In this document: positions 33,217 through 41,798 of the stretch, one piece after another
Layout of the letters: every line of letters starts with the position of its first letter
Numbering within the stretch: position 1 is the first letter of the stretch
Source of the DNA: Anaerolineales bacterium
GTDB lineage: Bacteria > Chloroflexota > Anaerolineae > Anaerolineales > UBA11579
Reading direction: 5' to 3'
Length of the DNA: 62,221 nucleotides
Assembly (NCBI GenBank): GCA_020059485.1
Contig: JAGVCA010000014.1
Location: forward strand, 1-62,221
Position numbers and translations under genes: made by a program
Notes under the pieces: model-generated
Database searches by the model: none
What the model saw: only the letters and a program-made list of their open reading frames with translations
Told to the model about the DNA's origin: nothing

Positions 33217-34771
33217 CCGATGTTCTCACATCGTCGAGGATATCGGCGATCACATCTTTGGCCCAATACTGGGCCTGTCCATTGCGTGACAGCCTGCGGA
33301 TGCCGTCCAGATTATTACCCAGGGTGACAATCGCTGGTTCTTCTTCCGTCCCCCCATTTTTCTTGACGATCTGGCCCAGCCCTACGGTTGACAGCAGACC
33401 ATTGCACAGGCAGCGCCGCTCTTCGGTGTTGAACTCTAGGCCGCGCTTGCTGACAAAGCCATTCACCGGCGCGGCCGAACAGCGCATGAACAGCCGGCGT
33501 GACCCATCCTCAGCCGGTTTGCTCAATCCCCTTTGCTGCAACAGGCCGATATCGCACACCCGCATCCTGTCTTCGTAGACCGATTCATCCGCCAGGGTGC
33601 CGGCCAATTGCGCCACTTTGAACGGAAACCCGGTGGGAGAGAACATGGTGGTCTTCACCAGATCGGCATCCGCGGTCCCCTTTTTGATCTCATCGAGGAT
33701 CGCCGATTTGTAAGCGGGCTTCAGCCCGGAATCCTGAGAGAGGGCGAAGTTGGACCCGATCTGGACACCAGTGGCACCGAAGGCCAGCGCCTGCTTGTAT
33801 TGCGCATGGTTGCTGTAACCGCCTGCCATCCAGAAGGGCAGCCCGGCGTCCCGGATCGCGGCCAGGTCTGGCTCATCCTCGGCGCTGTATTGCGGCTGTC
33901 CCTCGCTGTCCTTGACGAGCGGCCCTTGGGGAGGCGCATTGTGTCCGCCGGCGGTATGGTGCTCGATGATAAAACCGTCGGGCGCTTCGGTTTGGCTTTT
34001 TGCCAGGGCCTGCACCAGGTTTTCCAATGAAACTATCGCCAGAAAGGCCGGGGGGCGCAGCGGTTTTTCGGTCAGCCTGCCATCTGCCACCAGGTGAGGA
34101 TCGAACGGTACGTGGAAGGATTCGCCTGCTTCGCGGTAGAGCACTTGCAGGCTGGTGCTGACGGTTTGATGCTGCGTCAGCAAGGTGCGGTCTGCCGGCA
34201 GACCATCTGGATTGCCGGCCCCCACGATGACCCCATCCACGCCGGCCAGCATGGCGCCGTACAGGGTATAGATCAGCGGCAGTTCCACCTTTTTCAGGAA
34301 ATTCATGAAGATCTTTCCCTGATGTCCCTGCTTTGCCAGCCACACTTCCGCAAAGCCTGTGGCGATCAGTAGTTCGGTCACGGCCTCATCCAGATACAGG
34401 GGCGTGGAGGCTTTATTCTCTCCCGGTGCCGGGATGGTGTTGCCCCCGTTCTCCGGGCGGACGATATGCTGCGGCGCGTTCCTGAACTTTGCGTCGGGTT
34501 CTTTGCCGCCTTCGATGAAGTACTGGTCCACGATCTTTTTGCCGATGGTGACCCCGTACTGCTGGTCGAGCGCATGCATGGCGCTGCGGACATGACCGCC
34601 GGGATCGCCAAGCTGGAGCAGGCGCACATAGACCACATCCAGGCCTGTGCCGGAAACCGTCCCCACGGCTGTGCCCGGCCGTTCTCTAGCGACTGCTTGT
34701 GCCAGCCTCCAATGGGAAACATAAACGCCCATCCCTCCCTGGATGAGCCGGACATTTTTAAGGAAATCCAT
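33212..34771 (-). CDS. Nitronate monooxygenase-like flavoprotein
   Basis: A 519-residue FMN-binding TIM-barrel protein of the NMO/2-nitropropane dioxygenase superfamily. It has LIQGGMGVYVSHWRLAQAVA at the start, AGVDGVIVGAGNPDGLP in the middle, IIEHHTAGGHNAPP with the catalytic His, and ALAFGATGVQIGSNFALSQD for phosphate binding. It is longer than typical NMOs (about 320-380 residues). A Cys-containing C-terminal extension (RRCLCNGLL) resembles the PfaD-like and long NMO branch. The start at MDFLKN (34771) fits family alignments. The real substrate is unknown. Confidence 0.8.
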   Translation of the reverse strand: MDFLKNVRLIQGGMGVYVSHWRLAQAVARERPGTAVGTVSGTGLDVVYVRLLQLGDPGGHVRSAMHALDQQYGVTIGKKIVDQYFIEGGKEPDAKFRNAPQHIVRPENGGNTIPAPGENKASTPLYLDEAVTELLIATGFAEVWLAKQGHQGKIFMNFLKKVELPLIYTLYGAMLAGVDGVIVGAGNPDGLPADRTLLTQHQTVSTSLQVLYREAGESFHVPFDPHLVADGRLTEKPLRPPAFLAIVSLENLVQALAKSQTEAPDGFIIEHHTAGGHNAPPQGPLVKDSEGQPQYSAEDEPDLAAIRDAGLPFWMAGGYSNHAQYKQALAFGATGVQIGSNFALSQDSGLKPAYKSAILDEIKKGTADADLVKTTMFSPTGFPFKVAQLAGTLADESVYEDRMRVCDIGLLQQRGLSKPAEDGSRRLFMRCSAAPVNGFVSKRGLEFNTEERRCLCNGLLSTVGLGQIVKKNGGTEEEPAIVTLGNNLDGIRRLSRNGQAQYWAKDVIADILDDVRTSV

Positions 34772-34960
34772 AAGGGGTACCTCTAGTGAGTGGTTTTCCT
34801 TTGTGATAACCCGGTTTTCAGTGATTGGATGTGACCGGGAAAGATCTGGACCGGCTTGAGTGGCTGTTGATCTGCAGTTTTCTGGGTTGAAATGGGTTCG
34901 GATCACAGCGGGAGAGGAGGCGTACGGGCGATCGGCGTTCCAGGCGTTGGGTGACAGACA

Positions 34961-34990
34961 AAGAAAAACAGCCCGGGATCCCGGGCTGTT
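34961..34990 (-). terminator. Terminator of the serine hydrolase gene
   Basis: Perfect palindromic stem AACAGCCCGGGATC.. (34967-34990) followed on the minus strand by TTTCTT. It lies 24 bases after the hydrolase stop. Confidence 0.8.
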
Positions 34991-35013
34991 GCTGTGGTTG
35001 TGAGCTGGCCGCT

Positions 35014-36525
35014 TTAAATGGGTGCTAATCCACCTGGATCGTTGGATGTTTCTTCATCGGATGCTTGCGGTTTAAGCTTCCCGGTCAACACCCAATTCAG
35101 TTTGATCATGCCCTGGAGGTAGTCCGGCACGGATCCGAGCAGCATCAGGATGAATATGTCCGGCAGCCCTAGACGCATATAGACCAGGCTGGGCAGCAAG
35201 TTGAACCGATTGCCGTAAAAAGCGCTGACCTGACTGAAGGCTACCATCAGGATCGCGGTGGGCAGCAGGAAGCTGAAGGCGACCTCCCAAACCTTTTTGG
35301 CATTTGATTTGGCTCGGGTTTCCTCTACCCATTTCCCGAAGAGGACCTTGAAACTTCGTATCTGGACCGCTGACAATGTCAGGACAACCAGCCCGATCCC
35401 CCCGCCGATCCAGCGCATAGAGGCTCCTGCCGAGACCGGGGGGGGAGTGCTGCCCAGCACAACAGCCTCTACGGCCTGGTTGAGTTGTGCGCTTGAGATA
35501 AAATGATCTATTTGGGAGCCTTCATTGATCAGCAAGACATAGGCCCGATCTATCTTGGGATAGATATTGACATGAGATGCAAAGGTCTCGTTTGCCCCAC
35601 CATGGAAGATCTTCCTTCCACCATCGACGATATGCCAGCCCATGCCATAATCGGCAAGCCCAGGCGTGATGATCGTTTGATACATTTGGGGAGATACCAA
35701 TCCAACCGCGCCATCTTTGATTGCCAGGGCATACCGAGCCATATCTTCTGCGGTTGAAACGATGTATCCGGCGCCGATCTCGTAATCCCGCACAGGTTGT
35801 TCGATCGGGACTGGAAAACCGAACAGGCGGGTGTAACCGGATGACAGGTCTGTGGCTGTCGCCGGGTCCGCGGTGGTCAAGTCCATGCCCAGGGGGTCAA
35901 AAACCCTATCCTGAACGACATCGGCATATTGTTCGCCCGTTACGGTTTCGATCACAAAACTCAGCACATCATAGCCCTCATTAAAATACTGGAAGGCTGT
36001 TCCGACCGGTGCGGTGACCTCGGCCTGTGCCAAGGCCCGGACTGCGGCCTCAGGCGTGGTGTTGGCAGGGAGGATCAGATCGAAACCTGACCCTGACAAT
36101 CCGCTGGTGTGATGTAGAAGGTGGTTGATGCTGATCTGCTCCGATGCTTTGTCATCCGCTACCCGGAACCAGGGAATATAGGTCTGTACGGGTTTGTTCA
36201 GGTCGATCAACCCTTCTTCGGCCAGTTGGGCGATCACCAGAGCGGTCACCGATTTGCTTTGCGAACCGATGAACATCTGTGTTTGCGGGGTCATTGGATG
36301 GTCACCGGCGGTGCCATAGCCTTTGAGATAGACGATCTGATCACCCTCGATGACTGCCAGCGATATGCCAGGGAGAGCATGTTTTTCCATCTGGGCCAGG
36401 ACAACTTGATCCAGCAAAGCAGTATTTATGTTTGGGGTCAGTGACAGAGGTTCGGTGCGAGCGTATGTGGTTTGCACCGTGGTGATCCAGAAATAACAGA
36501 CCAGCAAGCTTAACAGGCGTTTCAT
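35014..36525 (-). CDS. Serine hydrolase, beta-lactamase class C/PBP type, with membrane tail
   Basis: A 503-residue exported protein. After a signal peptide (to about residue 22) comes a beta-lactamase-like domain with SQSK (SxxK nucleophile motif, about residue 92), YFNEGYD (YxN motif) and HGGANETF (HxG-type third motif). Three or four membrane helices follow from about residue 370 (GGIGLVVLTLSAVQI and later). Such esterase/peptidase homologues act at the cell surface on peptides or esters, and most are not resistance enzymes. The ribosome site GGAGGA is strong. Confidence 0.85.
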   Translation of the reverse strand: MKRLLSLLVCYFWITTVQTTYARTEPLSLTPNINTALLDQVVLAQMEKHALPGISLAVIEGDQIVYLKGYGTAGDHPMTPQTQMFIGSQSKSVTALVIAQLAEEGLIDLNKPVQTYIPWFRVADDKASEQISINHLLHHTSGLSGSGFDLILPANTTPEAAVRALAQAEVTAPVGTAFQYFNEGYDVLSFVIETVTGEQYADVVQDRVFDPLGMDLTTADPATATDLSSGYTRLFGFPVPIEQPVRDYEIGAGYIVSTAEDMARYALAIKDGAVGLVSPQMYQTIITPGLADYGMGWHIVDGGRKIFHGGANETFASHVNIYPKIDRAYVLLINEGSQIDHFISSAQLNQAVEAVVLGSTPPPVSAGASMRWIGGGIGLVVLTLSAVQIRSFKVLFGKWVEETRAKSNAKKVWEVAFSFLLPTAILMVAFSQVSAFYGNRFNLLPSLVYMRLGLPDIFILMLLGSVPDYLQGMIKLNWVLTGKLKPQASDEETSNDPGGLAPI

Positions 36526-37029
36526 GATGTTTTCCTCCGGTTGTGCGATGAACGGTTTTCACAAAGGGCCGGCGATCACGGAAAGGTGCATACTCCTAGG
36601 GAAGCGGCGGTAAACAGATGGACAGAAAAATCTCACGGTTGCTATAAGTTCTGCTTTTGCCCTTCAGGGGGTTGCTGGAATTCCCGATTGCACGAATTGT
36701 CTGCATCCTCGTTAAATTTTAACATCCAATCATCCAAAAGTAGGAGGAGAATTTCTTTGATTTTGAAAAAACAAAGATCCCCTAATTATTTCAACGAAGG
36801 TATGGAAGCCATTTTTTGTGGACGGCATTGGACCTGTTCTGAATCGCTTTCTTCCTCATTTTGTCAAATGAAGGTGTTTTTTGATCTATACCTTAGGCGA
36901 AAGGAGAATAATCGCCTAAGATTGCCATTGGTAACAATGATATGATGGCGAGCATTTTCAGATAAAGAGTGTAGAATACTCACTAAGCCTGATCAACAGA
37001 TGGGGCGCTGCCTCATCAAGGAGAACACG
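36526..37029. other. 504-base intergenic stretch, AT-rich
   Basis: I find no supportable gene here. The short open frames lack ribosome sites and family features. The stretch holds the second copy of the diverged direct repeat (36811-36897), and a short inverted repeat GAGT...ACTC around 36968-36982 ahead of the ABC exporter operon. Confidence 0.5.
36811..36897 (+). repeat. Diverged direct repeat, copy 2
   Basis: Partner of 33122-33216, with the shared core TCAAATGAAGGT and flanking CCTGTTC and CCTTAG blocks. It lies in non-coding DNA. Confidence 0.5.
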
Positions 37030-37224
37030 ATGGAAGAAATCCGCCAGTTCATACCTTTTCTTGTCCCGATCATCATCATTCAACTCATTTTAGTGGCTGT
37101 CGCTCTGTCCGACCTTATTCGCCGGGAAAGGACCAAAGGCCCTAAATGGCTATGGGCGCTTGTGATCATCTTTGTTAATTACATTGGCCCAATTGTCTAT
37201 TTCGTTTTTGGGCGGGAGGAATGA
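37030..37224 (+). CDS. PLDc_N-type small membrane protein (YxlE-like)
   Basis: A 64-residue protein with two membrane helices (FLVPIIIIQLILVAVALSDL and WLWALVIIFVNYIGPIVYFV) and the conserved GP-YF-G end of the PLDc_N family. It directly precedes, with no gap, an ABC ATPase and its permease, as in the Bacillus yxlEFG set. It starts after AAGGAGAA. It is probably an accessory subunit of the exporter. Confidence 0.82.
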   Translation: MEEIRQFIPFLVPIIIIQLILVAVALSDLIRRERTKGPKWLWALVIIFVNYIGPIVYFVFGREE

Positions 37225-38166
37225 ATGGCAGGAATCCGTATTGAAGGGCTGCATAAATATTATGGTCAAGTGCATGCGCTCGATGGGCTGGATCTCACCG
37301 TGGAGCCTGGCACGGTCTTTGGATTTCTGGGTCCCAATGGCGCCGGAAAGACAACGACCATCCGCATCCTCACCGGTCTGGCCCGCGCTACCCAAGGCGA
37401 TGCCTGGGTGGCGGGAGAGAAAGTCAGTGCAGATTTTAAACCTGTTGCTCATCGAATAGGTTACCTGCCGGAAGAACCCGCGTTTTATGACTGGATGACC
37501 CCGCGCGAATTCCTGGATCATATCGGGCGTGTTTTTGGACTGCCTGCCAGTCAACGTGCGGCGCGGGTTAAGGAACTGCTTGAGTTGGTGGGGTTGGAGG
37601 ATGTAAGCAAGCGGCGGATCAGCGGGTTTTCGCGAGGGATGCGCCAGCGGTTAGGACTTGCGCAGTCGCTAGTCAACAAGCCCGAGGTATTATTGCTTGA
37701 TGAGGCGGTCAGCGCTTTGGACCCGGCTGGGCGCAAAGAGGTCTTAGAATTGTTGGAGCGCTTACGCGGGCAATGCACGGTGTTCATGTCCACGCACATC
37801 CTGACGGACGTTGAGCGGGTATGCGATACCATCGGCATTATCGCCCGCGGGAAAATGTTGGTCCAATCGTCTCGTGAGAAATTGCTGGCCCAGTATGCCA
37901 TTCCTGCTTTTGAAGTCGAGGTGGAGTCTGGATTTGAGGAGCCCTTAAATGCATGGATTGAGGGGCTACGCCGGGAGAACTGGATCCAATCCATCCAGGA
38001 CAACGGCTTGATCTGCCGCATCCTGGTCGAGGATATTGAGGCAGCCAAGCACAACTTGCTCCCCTCGGCGATGCAAGCCGGTCTGGTGATGACACGCTAT
38101 GAAATGCTGCGGCCCTCTTTGGAAGACATTTTCTTACGACTGGTAGGGGAAGGAGAGCAAGAATGA
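37225..38166 (+). CDS. ABC exporter ATP-binding protein (YxlF-like)
   Basis: A 313-residue ATPase of the ABC-2 export class. It has Walker A GPNGAGKTT, a Q-loop LPEEP, signature ISGFSRGMRQR, Walker B VLLLDEAVSALDP and switch His STHIL, followed by the extra C-terminal domain typical of CcmA/DrrA-type subunits. Note DEA in place of the usual DEP after Walker B. It overlaps the permease start by 4 bases. Confidence 0.9.
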   Translation: MAGIRIEGLHKYYGQVHALDGLDLTVEPGTVFGFLGPNGAGKTTTIRILTGLARATQGDAWVAGEKVSADFKPVAHRIGYLPEEPAFYDWMTPREFLDHIGRVFGLPASQRAARVKELLELVGLEDVSKRRISGFSRGMRQRLGLAQSLVNKPEVLLLDEAVSALDPAGRKEVLELLERLRGQCTVFMSTHILTDVERVCDTIGIIARGKMLVQSSREKLLAQYAIPAFEVEVESGFEEPLNAWIEGLRRENWIQSIQDNGLICRILVEDIEAAKHNLLPSAMQAGLVMTRYEMLRPSLEDIFLRLVGEGEQE

Positions 38167-38921
38167 ACTTCCAGGCTGCTTTACGCAAGGAAATGCTGGA
38201 GCAATTGCGCACGTATCGTTTGCTCATGGTTGGGGCTGTATTGATCGTCTTCGGGCTGTTGTCGCCGTTGTTAGCCAAGATCACGCCGGAGATCATTAAG
38301 ATGATCCCCGAAGGAGAAACCATTGCTCAACTGCTCCCGCCACCAACCATATTGGATGCAGTGGCACAGTATCTCAAGAATACCGGCCAATTCAGTATTC
38401 TGCTTGCCCTGCTGGTGACCATGGGCGCAGTTGTTCAGGAAAAAGATAAGGGCACGGCTGCCATGATGCTGGTCAAACCTCTGCCGCGCCTGACATTCCT
38501 GATGGCAAAATTCACTGCCCTGGCGCTGATGTTCATTGTAACGATCGCAATCGCGGGCCTGGCTTGTTATTACTACACCTGGCTGCTGTTTGGCGCGCTG
38601 GATGTGCCGGCCTGGCTGGCGCTGAATGGCCTTCTGCTCGTGTTTGTGCTGGTGTATGTTGCCCTGACGCTGTTCTGCAGTGTCCTGATGAAGTCTCAGG
38701 CTGGGGCTGGAGCGCTGGCGCTTGGTTTGTTGTTCATCATCAGTCTGATCGGCTCGATCCCCGGCCTGGGCGAACATCTCCCCGGGCAGTTGCTTACCTG
38801 GGGGGGAGGGTTGATGGCAGGAGAAACGGAGACTTACTGGTCGGCCTTATGGGTCAGCCTGGGGATTATTGTGGCTGCATTGGCGGGGGCAGGGCTGATC
38901 TTCCAGAAGCAGGAACTATAA
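38163..38921 (+). CDS. ABC-2 exporter permease (YxlG-like)
   Basis: A 252-residue permease with six hydrophobic helices and the ABC-2 opening NFQAALRKEMLEQLRTYRLL. The middle EKDKGTAAMMLVKPLPRLTFLMAKF matches the coupling region of this family. It pairs with the upstream ATPase. The exported substrate is unknown. Confidence 0.88.
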   Translation: MNFQAALRKEMLEQLRTYRLLMVGAVLIVFGLLSPLLAKITPEIIKMIPEGETIAQLLPPPTILDAVAQYLKNTGQFSILLALLVTMGAVVQEKDKGTAAMMLVKPLPRLTFLMAKFTALALMFIVTIAIAGLACYYYTWLLFGALDVPAWLALNGLLLVFVLVYVALTLFCSVLMKSQAGAGALALGLLFIISLIGSIPGLGEHLPGQLLTWGGGLMAGETETYWSALWVSLGIIVAALAGAGLIFQKQEL

Positions 38922-39024
38922 CAAGAGGGATTGCTAATTAAGAACTGCACTCTGCTCCCCGGAAAAGCGTGAGATCCGGCCGGGCTAACGCCGAATCCGG
39001 GGCGCAAACGTGGCTGTCAGGATG

Positions 39025-39054
39025 AAAAAACCCCTCTGTATTGAGGGGTTTTTT
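39025..39054 (-). terminator. Terminator of the tRNA-Val gene
   Basis: CCCCTC / GAGGGG stem with a six-base loop, flanked by A6 and T6, so it can act in both directions. It lies 4 bases after the tRNA-Val 3' end on the minus strand and also after the ABC exporter operon on the plus strand. Confidence 0.85.
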
Positions 39055-39057
39055 CTG

Positions 39058-39131
39058 TGGGCGGTATTGGACTCGAACCAACGACCTTTGCGATGTCAAC
39101 GCAACGCTCTAACCAACTGAGCTAACCGCCC
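39058..39131 (-). tRNA. tRNA-Val(GAC)
   Basis: A 74-base cloverleaf on the minus strand. Acceptor GGGCGGT / ACCGCCC, D arm GCTC-AGTTGGTTA-GAGC, anticodon arm TTGCG-TTGACAT-CGCAA with anticodon GAC, and T loop GTTCGAGTC are all intact. The 3' CCA is not encoded. Confidence 0.93.
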
Positions 39132-39173
39132 GCGGAGGCGTATTATACCCGCGTCAATCCTAAACTGCAAGAC

Positions 39174-40154
39174 TCACGGGGCCGCCAGCAGGAACTGCGC
39201 CCAGGTGGTCGGGTCGGTCAGGTTGCGGCTCTGGAACGAGATCACGGTCTGCTGGGCGTTCTTGCTGGTCAGGTCGTTATCCGAGACCGAAAGCAGCAAG
39301 CCGAGTTCCAGCCCGCCGGCCGGGGTGACGCCCAGCGCTGTCCAAGGAATAGCGATCTCCAACATCCAGCCGTCATCGGTCAGGCGGGCGGCCACCAGCG
39401 CTCCCTCCAGCGGGCCTTCCCGGTCGGAGGGGGTCCACAGGTGCGCTTCGGCCCCGGTCCCGCCGGTCAGGTTGCCGGGGGAGAAGCCGAGCTGGTAATC
39501 GTCAGCGCTCAGGTCAGTCTCGGCGGCATCGCCGGGCCGGTCGGCATCCAGCAGCACTTCGACACTGTCGCCCTGGAACAGCAACGCGCCGGAGGCGGTC
39601 TGGACGAACATGCTGTCGCGCACCAACACGCCCAGGTACAGGTAATTGGCATCCCAGCCGGTTTTGAACTCGCCGAACAGGTCGCGGGCATCGGCGTAGT
39701 ATTCGCTGCCCTGCACGACTACATCCAGGGCATAGATCGTCCCCGGCCAGTCGTTGATATCGCCGTCAATGCGCGGCGGAGCGGCCAGGAAGGCGGCGGT
39801 CAGCGGCGCGCCGGACGCGGCTACCGAGACCGGAGTGGTCGTCTGGGTGGCGGCCAGCGGTCCGCCGGCGGTTGGGGTGGGCGGCTCGGGGGTCTCGGTC
39901 GGCGGGGCGGCTGTTTCGGCAGCAGTCGCTTCAGCCGTTGGTTCCGGGGCGGTCGTCTCGGTCGGCAGGTCGGCAATCGGCTCCGGGGTCTCGGTCGCCG
40001 GGGGTGTCTCGGTCGGCAGGAAGAGTGCGGTCAGGGTCAGGTTGGGGGTGGCGGTCAGCGCTTCGGGCGGGCTGGCCAGGTTGGGCAGGCAGGCTACCAG
40101 CCAGACGATGATCACAAGCAGGGTGATGGCAATTTTCGGGCGAATGGCATTCAT
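39174..40154 (-). CDS. Lipoprotein with CBM9-like domain
   Basis: A 326-residue exported lipoprotein. The signal ends IIVWLVAC (about residue 22). A Thr/Pro/Glu-rich linker of about 100 residues follows, then a sandwich domain opening PPRIDGDINDWPG with DANYLYLGVLVRDSM and GDSVEVLLDADR, which is the DOMON/CBM9-like type. Such domains bind sugars or small molecules at the surface. A GGAGG ribosome site precedes the ATG. The ligand is unknown. Confidence 0.75.
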   Translation of the reverse strand: MNAIRPKIAITLLVIIVWLVACLPNLASPPEALTATPNLTLTALFLPTETPPATETPEPIADLPTETTAPEPTAEATAAETAAPPTETPEPPTPTAGGPLAATQTTTPVSVAASGAPLTAAFLAAPPRIDGDINDWPGTIYALDVVVQGSEYYADARDLFGEFKTGWDANYLYLGVLVRDSMFVQTASGALLFQGDSVEVLLDADRPGDAAETDLSADDYQLGFSPGNLTGGTGAEAHLWTPSDREGPLEGALVAARLTDDGWMLEIAIPWTALGVTPAGGLELGLLLSVSDNDLTSKNAQQTVISFQSRNLTDPTTWAQFLLAAP

Positions 40155-40281
40155 CGGTTACCTCCGGACGGCCGGGCAAAGGTTGTTGGTTTGATTATAA
40201 CCCGGGCTCTGATTCGCGCCCGGTCAGGCGGGGCATCATTCCTTGTCAAATGGGTGGGGCTGCGGTATGCTTCTGGGAAAC

Positions 40282-40375
40282 GGGAGTGGATGAGTCCCGG
40301 TGGGCTCCCCGGTCTTCAAAACCGTTGGCGGGTCGCTTTGCGGGCCGCGGTGGGTTCGACTCCCATGCACTCCCG
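40282..40375 (+). tRNA. selC: tRNA-Sec(UCA)
   Basis: A 94-base tRNA with acceptor GGGAGTG / CACTCCC, anticodon loop CTTCAAA (anticodon TCA), the long variable arm GGCGGGTCGC..GCGGGCCGC and T loop TTCGACT. Order and size match bacterial selenocysteine tRNAs (compare the E. coli selC layout). It implies that the organism makes selenoproteins. No selA, selB or selD gene lies in this window. Confidence 0.9.
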
Positions 40376-40421
40376 CCTATTTATTTAACTCACTGATCAC
40401 TGACTGGAAGATCCAAACGTT

Positions 40422-41654
40422 ATGATTGAACAAACCGAAGTTCAGGATTTCTCACAATATCACGAAGAGATCAAATCCCTGGTCAGCCGGGTGATGCGAA
40501 TTGAATCGATCACCATCGGCGGCAACGAACCCCGGCTGCTGGCGCGTTATCACGGCCAGCTGACCCGCGATTCGATCGAAGCCTATGACCTGCTGACCGA
40601 AACGCTGCGGCCGCGCCAGATCACACCGCTGTTCCGCGAAGAGAACGATGAGCACATCATCCTGTTGATGGATGGGGTCTTTGAAACCCGGCCGTCTAAC
40701 CCGTGGACGAATCTGGTCCTGTTCGTGCTGACGTTATTCAGCGTGGTGTTTGCCGGGGCGATGTACAGTTACGACGGTCCGGTCCCGGAGGAGGGCTTCC
40801 TGGCTATTGTCGGGGTGCTGCTGCGCAACCTGGAGACCGGGCTGCCATTCGGGTTGAGCATGCTGGCGATTCTGCTGGCGCATGAGTTTGGCCATTATCT
40901 GGCGGCACGCTACCACCGCACAGCGGTGACGCTGCCGTACTTCATCCCGTTACCGGTCAGCCCGTTCGGGACGATGGGGGCTTTCATCCAGTTGAAAGAG
41001 CCGCCCCGCAACCGGCGGGTGCTGCACGATATCGGCGTGGCCGGGCCGCTGGCCGGGCTGGTGGTGGCGATCCCGATCCTGTTCGTCGGGCTGGCTCTCT
41101 CGCCGGTGGAGGTGATCGAACCGGTGACAGGCCCAGACAGCGCGCTGATGGTCGAGGGCAATTCGATCTTCTATCTGGCCGCCAAGTTCATCGTGCACGG
41201 CGAACTGCTGCCCGCCCCGGAGAGCTATGGCAATGTCTCGCCTCTATTCTACTGGCTGCGCTATGTCTTTACCGGCTATCCCGCACCGTTCGGCGCACGG
41301 GATGTTCTGATGCACCCTCTGGCGTGGGCGGGCTGGGCCGGCCTGCTGGTGACGGCCTTGAACCTGATCCCAGCCGGTCAGCTCGATGGCGGGCATGCCC
41401 TGTATGTGCTGCTGGGACGCAATGCCCGCAAGGTGCTGCCAATCATCCTGGTGGCGCTCGGGTTGCTCGGGTTGTCGTGGCAGGGATGGTGGTTTTGGGC
41501 GATCTTGATCCTGCTGTTGGGCAGCCGGCATGCGGAGCCGCTCGACCAGATCACTCAGCTGGACCCGCGCCGCCGCCTGATCGCGACGATCGTGCTGGTG
41601 ATCTTCGTGCTGGTATTTGTCCCGCTGCCGCTGCAGCAGTATCTGGGGGGTTGA
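40422..41654 (+). CDS. Site-2-type zinc metalloprotease (M50)
   Basis: A 410-residue membrane protease. HEFGHYLAARYH supplies the HExxH zinc site (about residue 150), and NLIPAGQLDGGHALY supplies the third zinc ligand in the LDGG motif. There are about seven hydrophobic helices and a cytoplasmic N-terminal domain of about 90 residues without a PDZ. It resembles the EGY1/plant-cyanobacterial branch of S2P. Members cut membrane-bound regulators, and the target here is unknown. Confidence 0.85.
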   Translation: MIEQTEVQDFSQYHEEIKSLVSRVMRIESITIGGNEPRLLARYHGQLTRDSIEAYDLLTETLRPRQITPLFREENDEHIILLMDGVFETRPSNPWTNLVLFVLTLFSVVFAGAMYSYDGPVPEEGFLAIVGVLLRNLETGLPFGLSMLAILLAHEFGHYLAARYHRTAVTLPYFIPLPVSPFGTMGAFIQLKEPPRNRRVLHDIGVAGPLAGLVVAIPILFVGLALSPVEVIEPVTGPDSALMVEGNSIFYLAAKFIVHGELLPAPESYGNVSPLFYWLRYVFTGYPAPFGARDVLMHPLAWAGWAGLLVTALNLIPAGQLDGGHALYVLLGRNARKVLPIILVALGLLGLSWQGWWFWAILILLLGSRHAEPLDQITQLDPRRRLIATIVLVIFVLVFVPLPLQQYLGG

Positions 41655-41798
41655 TCCGGGGCTAGAATATCCGTTCTATTGTGAGCGGTTTTATTCGTTG
41701 TTATACTATCAATAGGCTTTCCCCAGTCTGTGTTTTTCCTGTCTGGATCCAAGCCGAACCTGGGGGTGCCGGATGTGTTTTACTGGAGAGGTTGAGGA

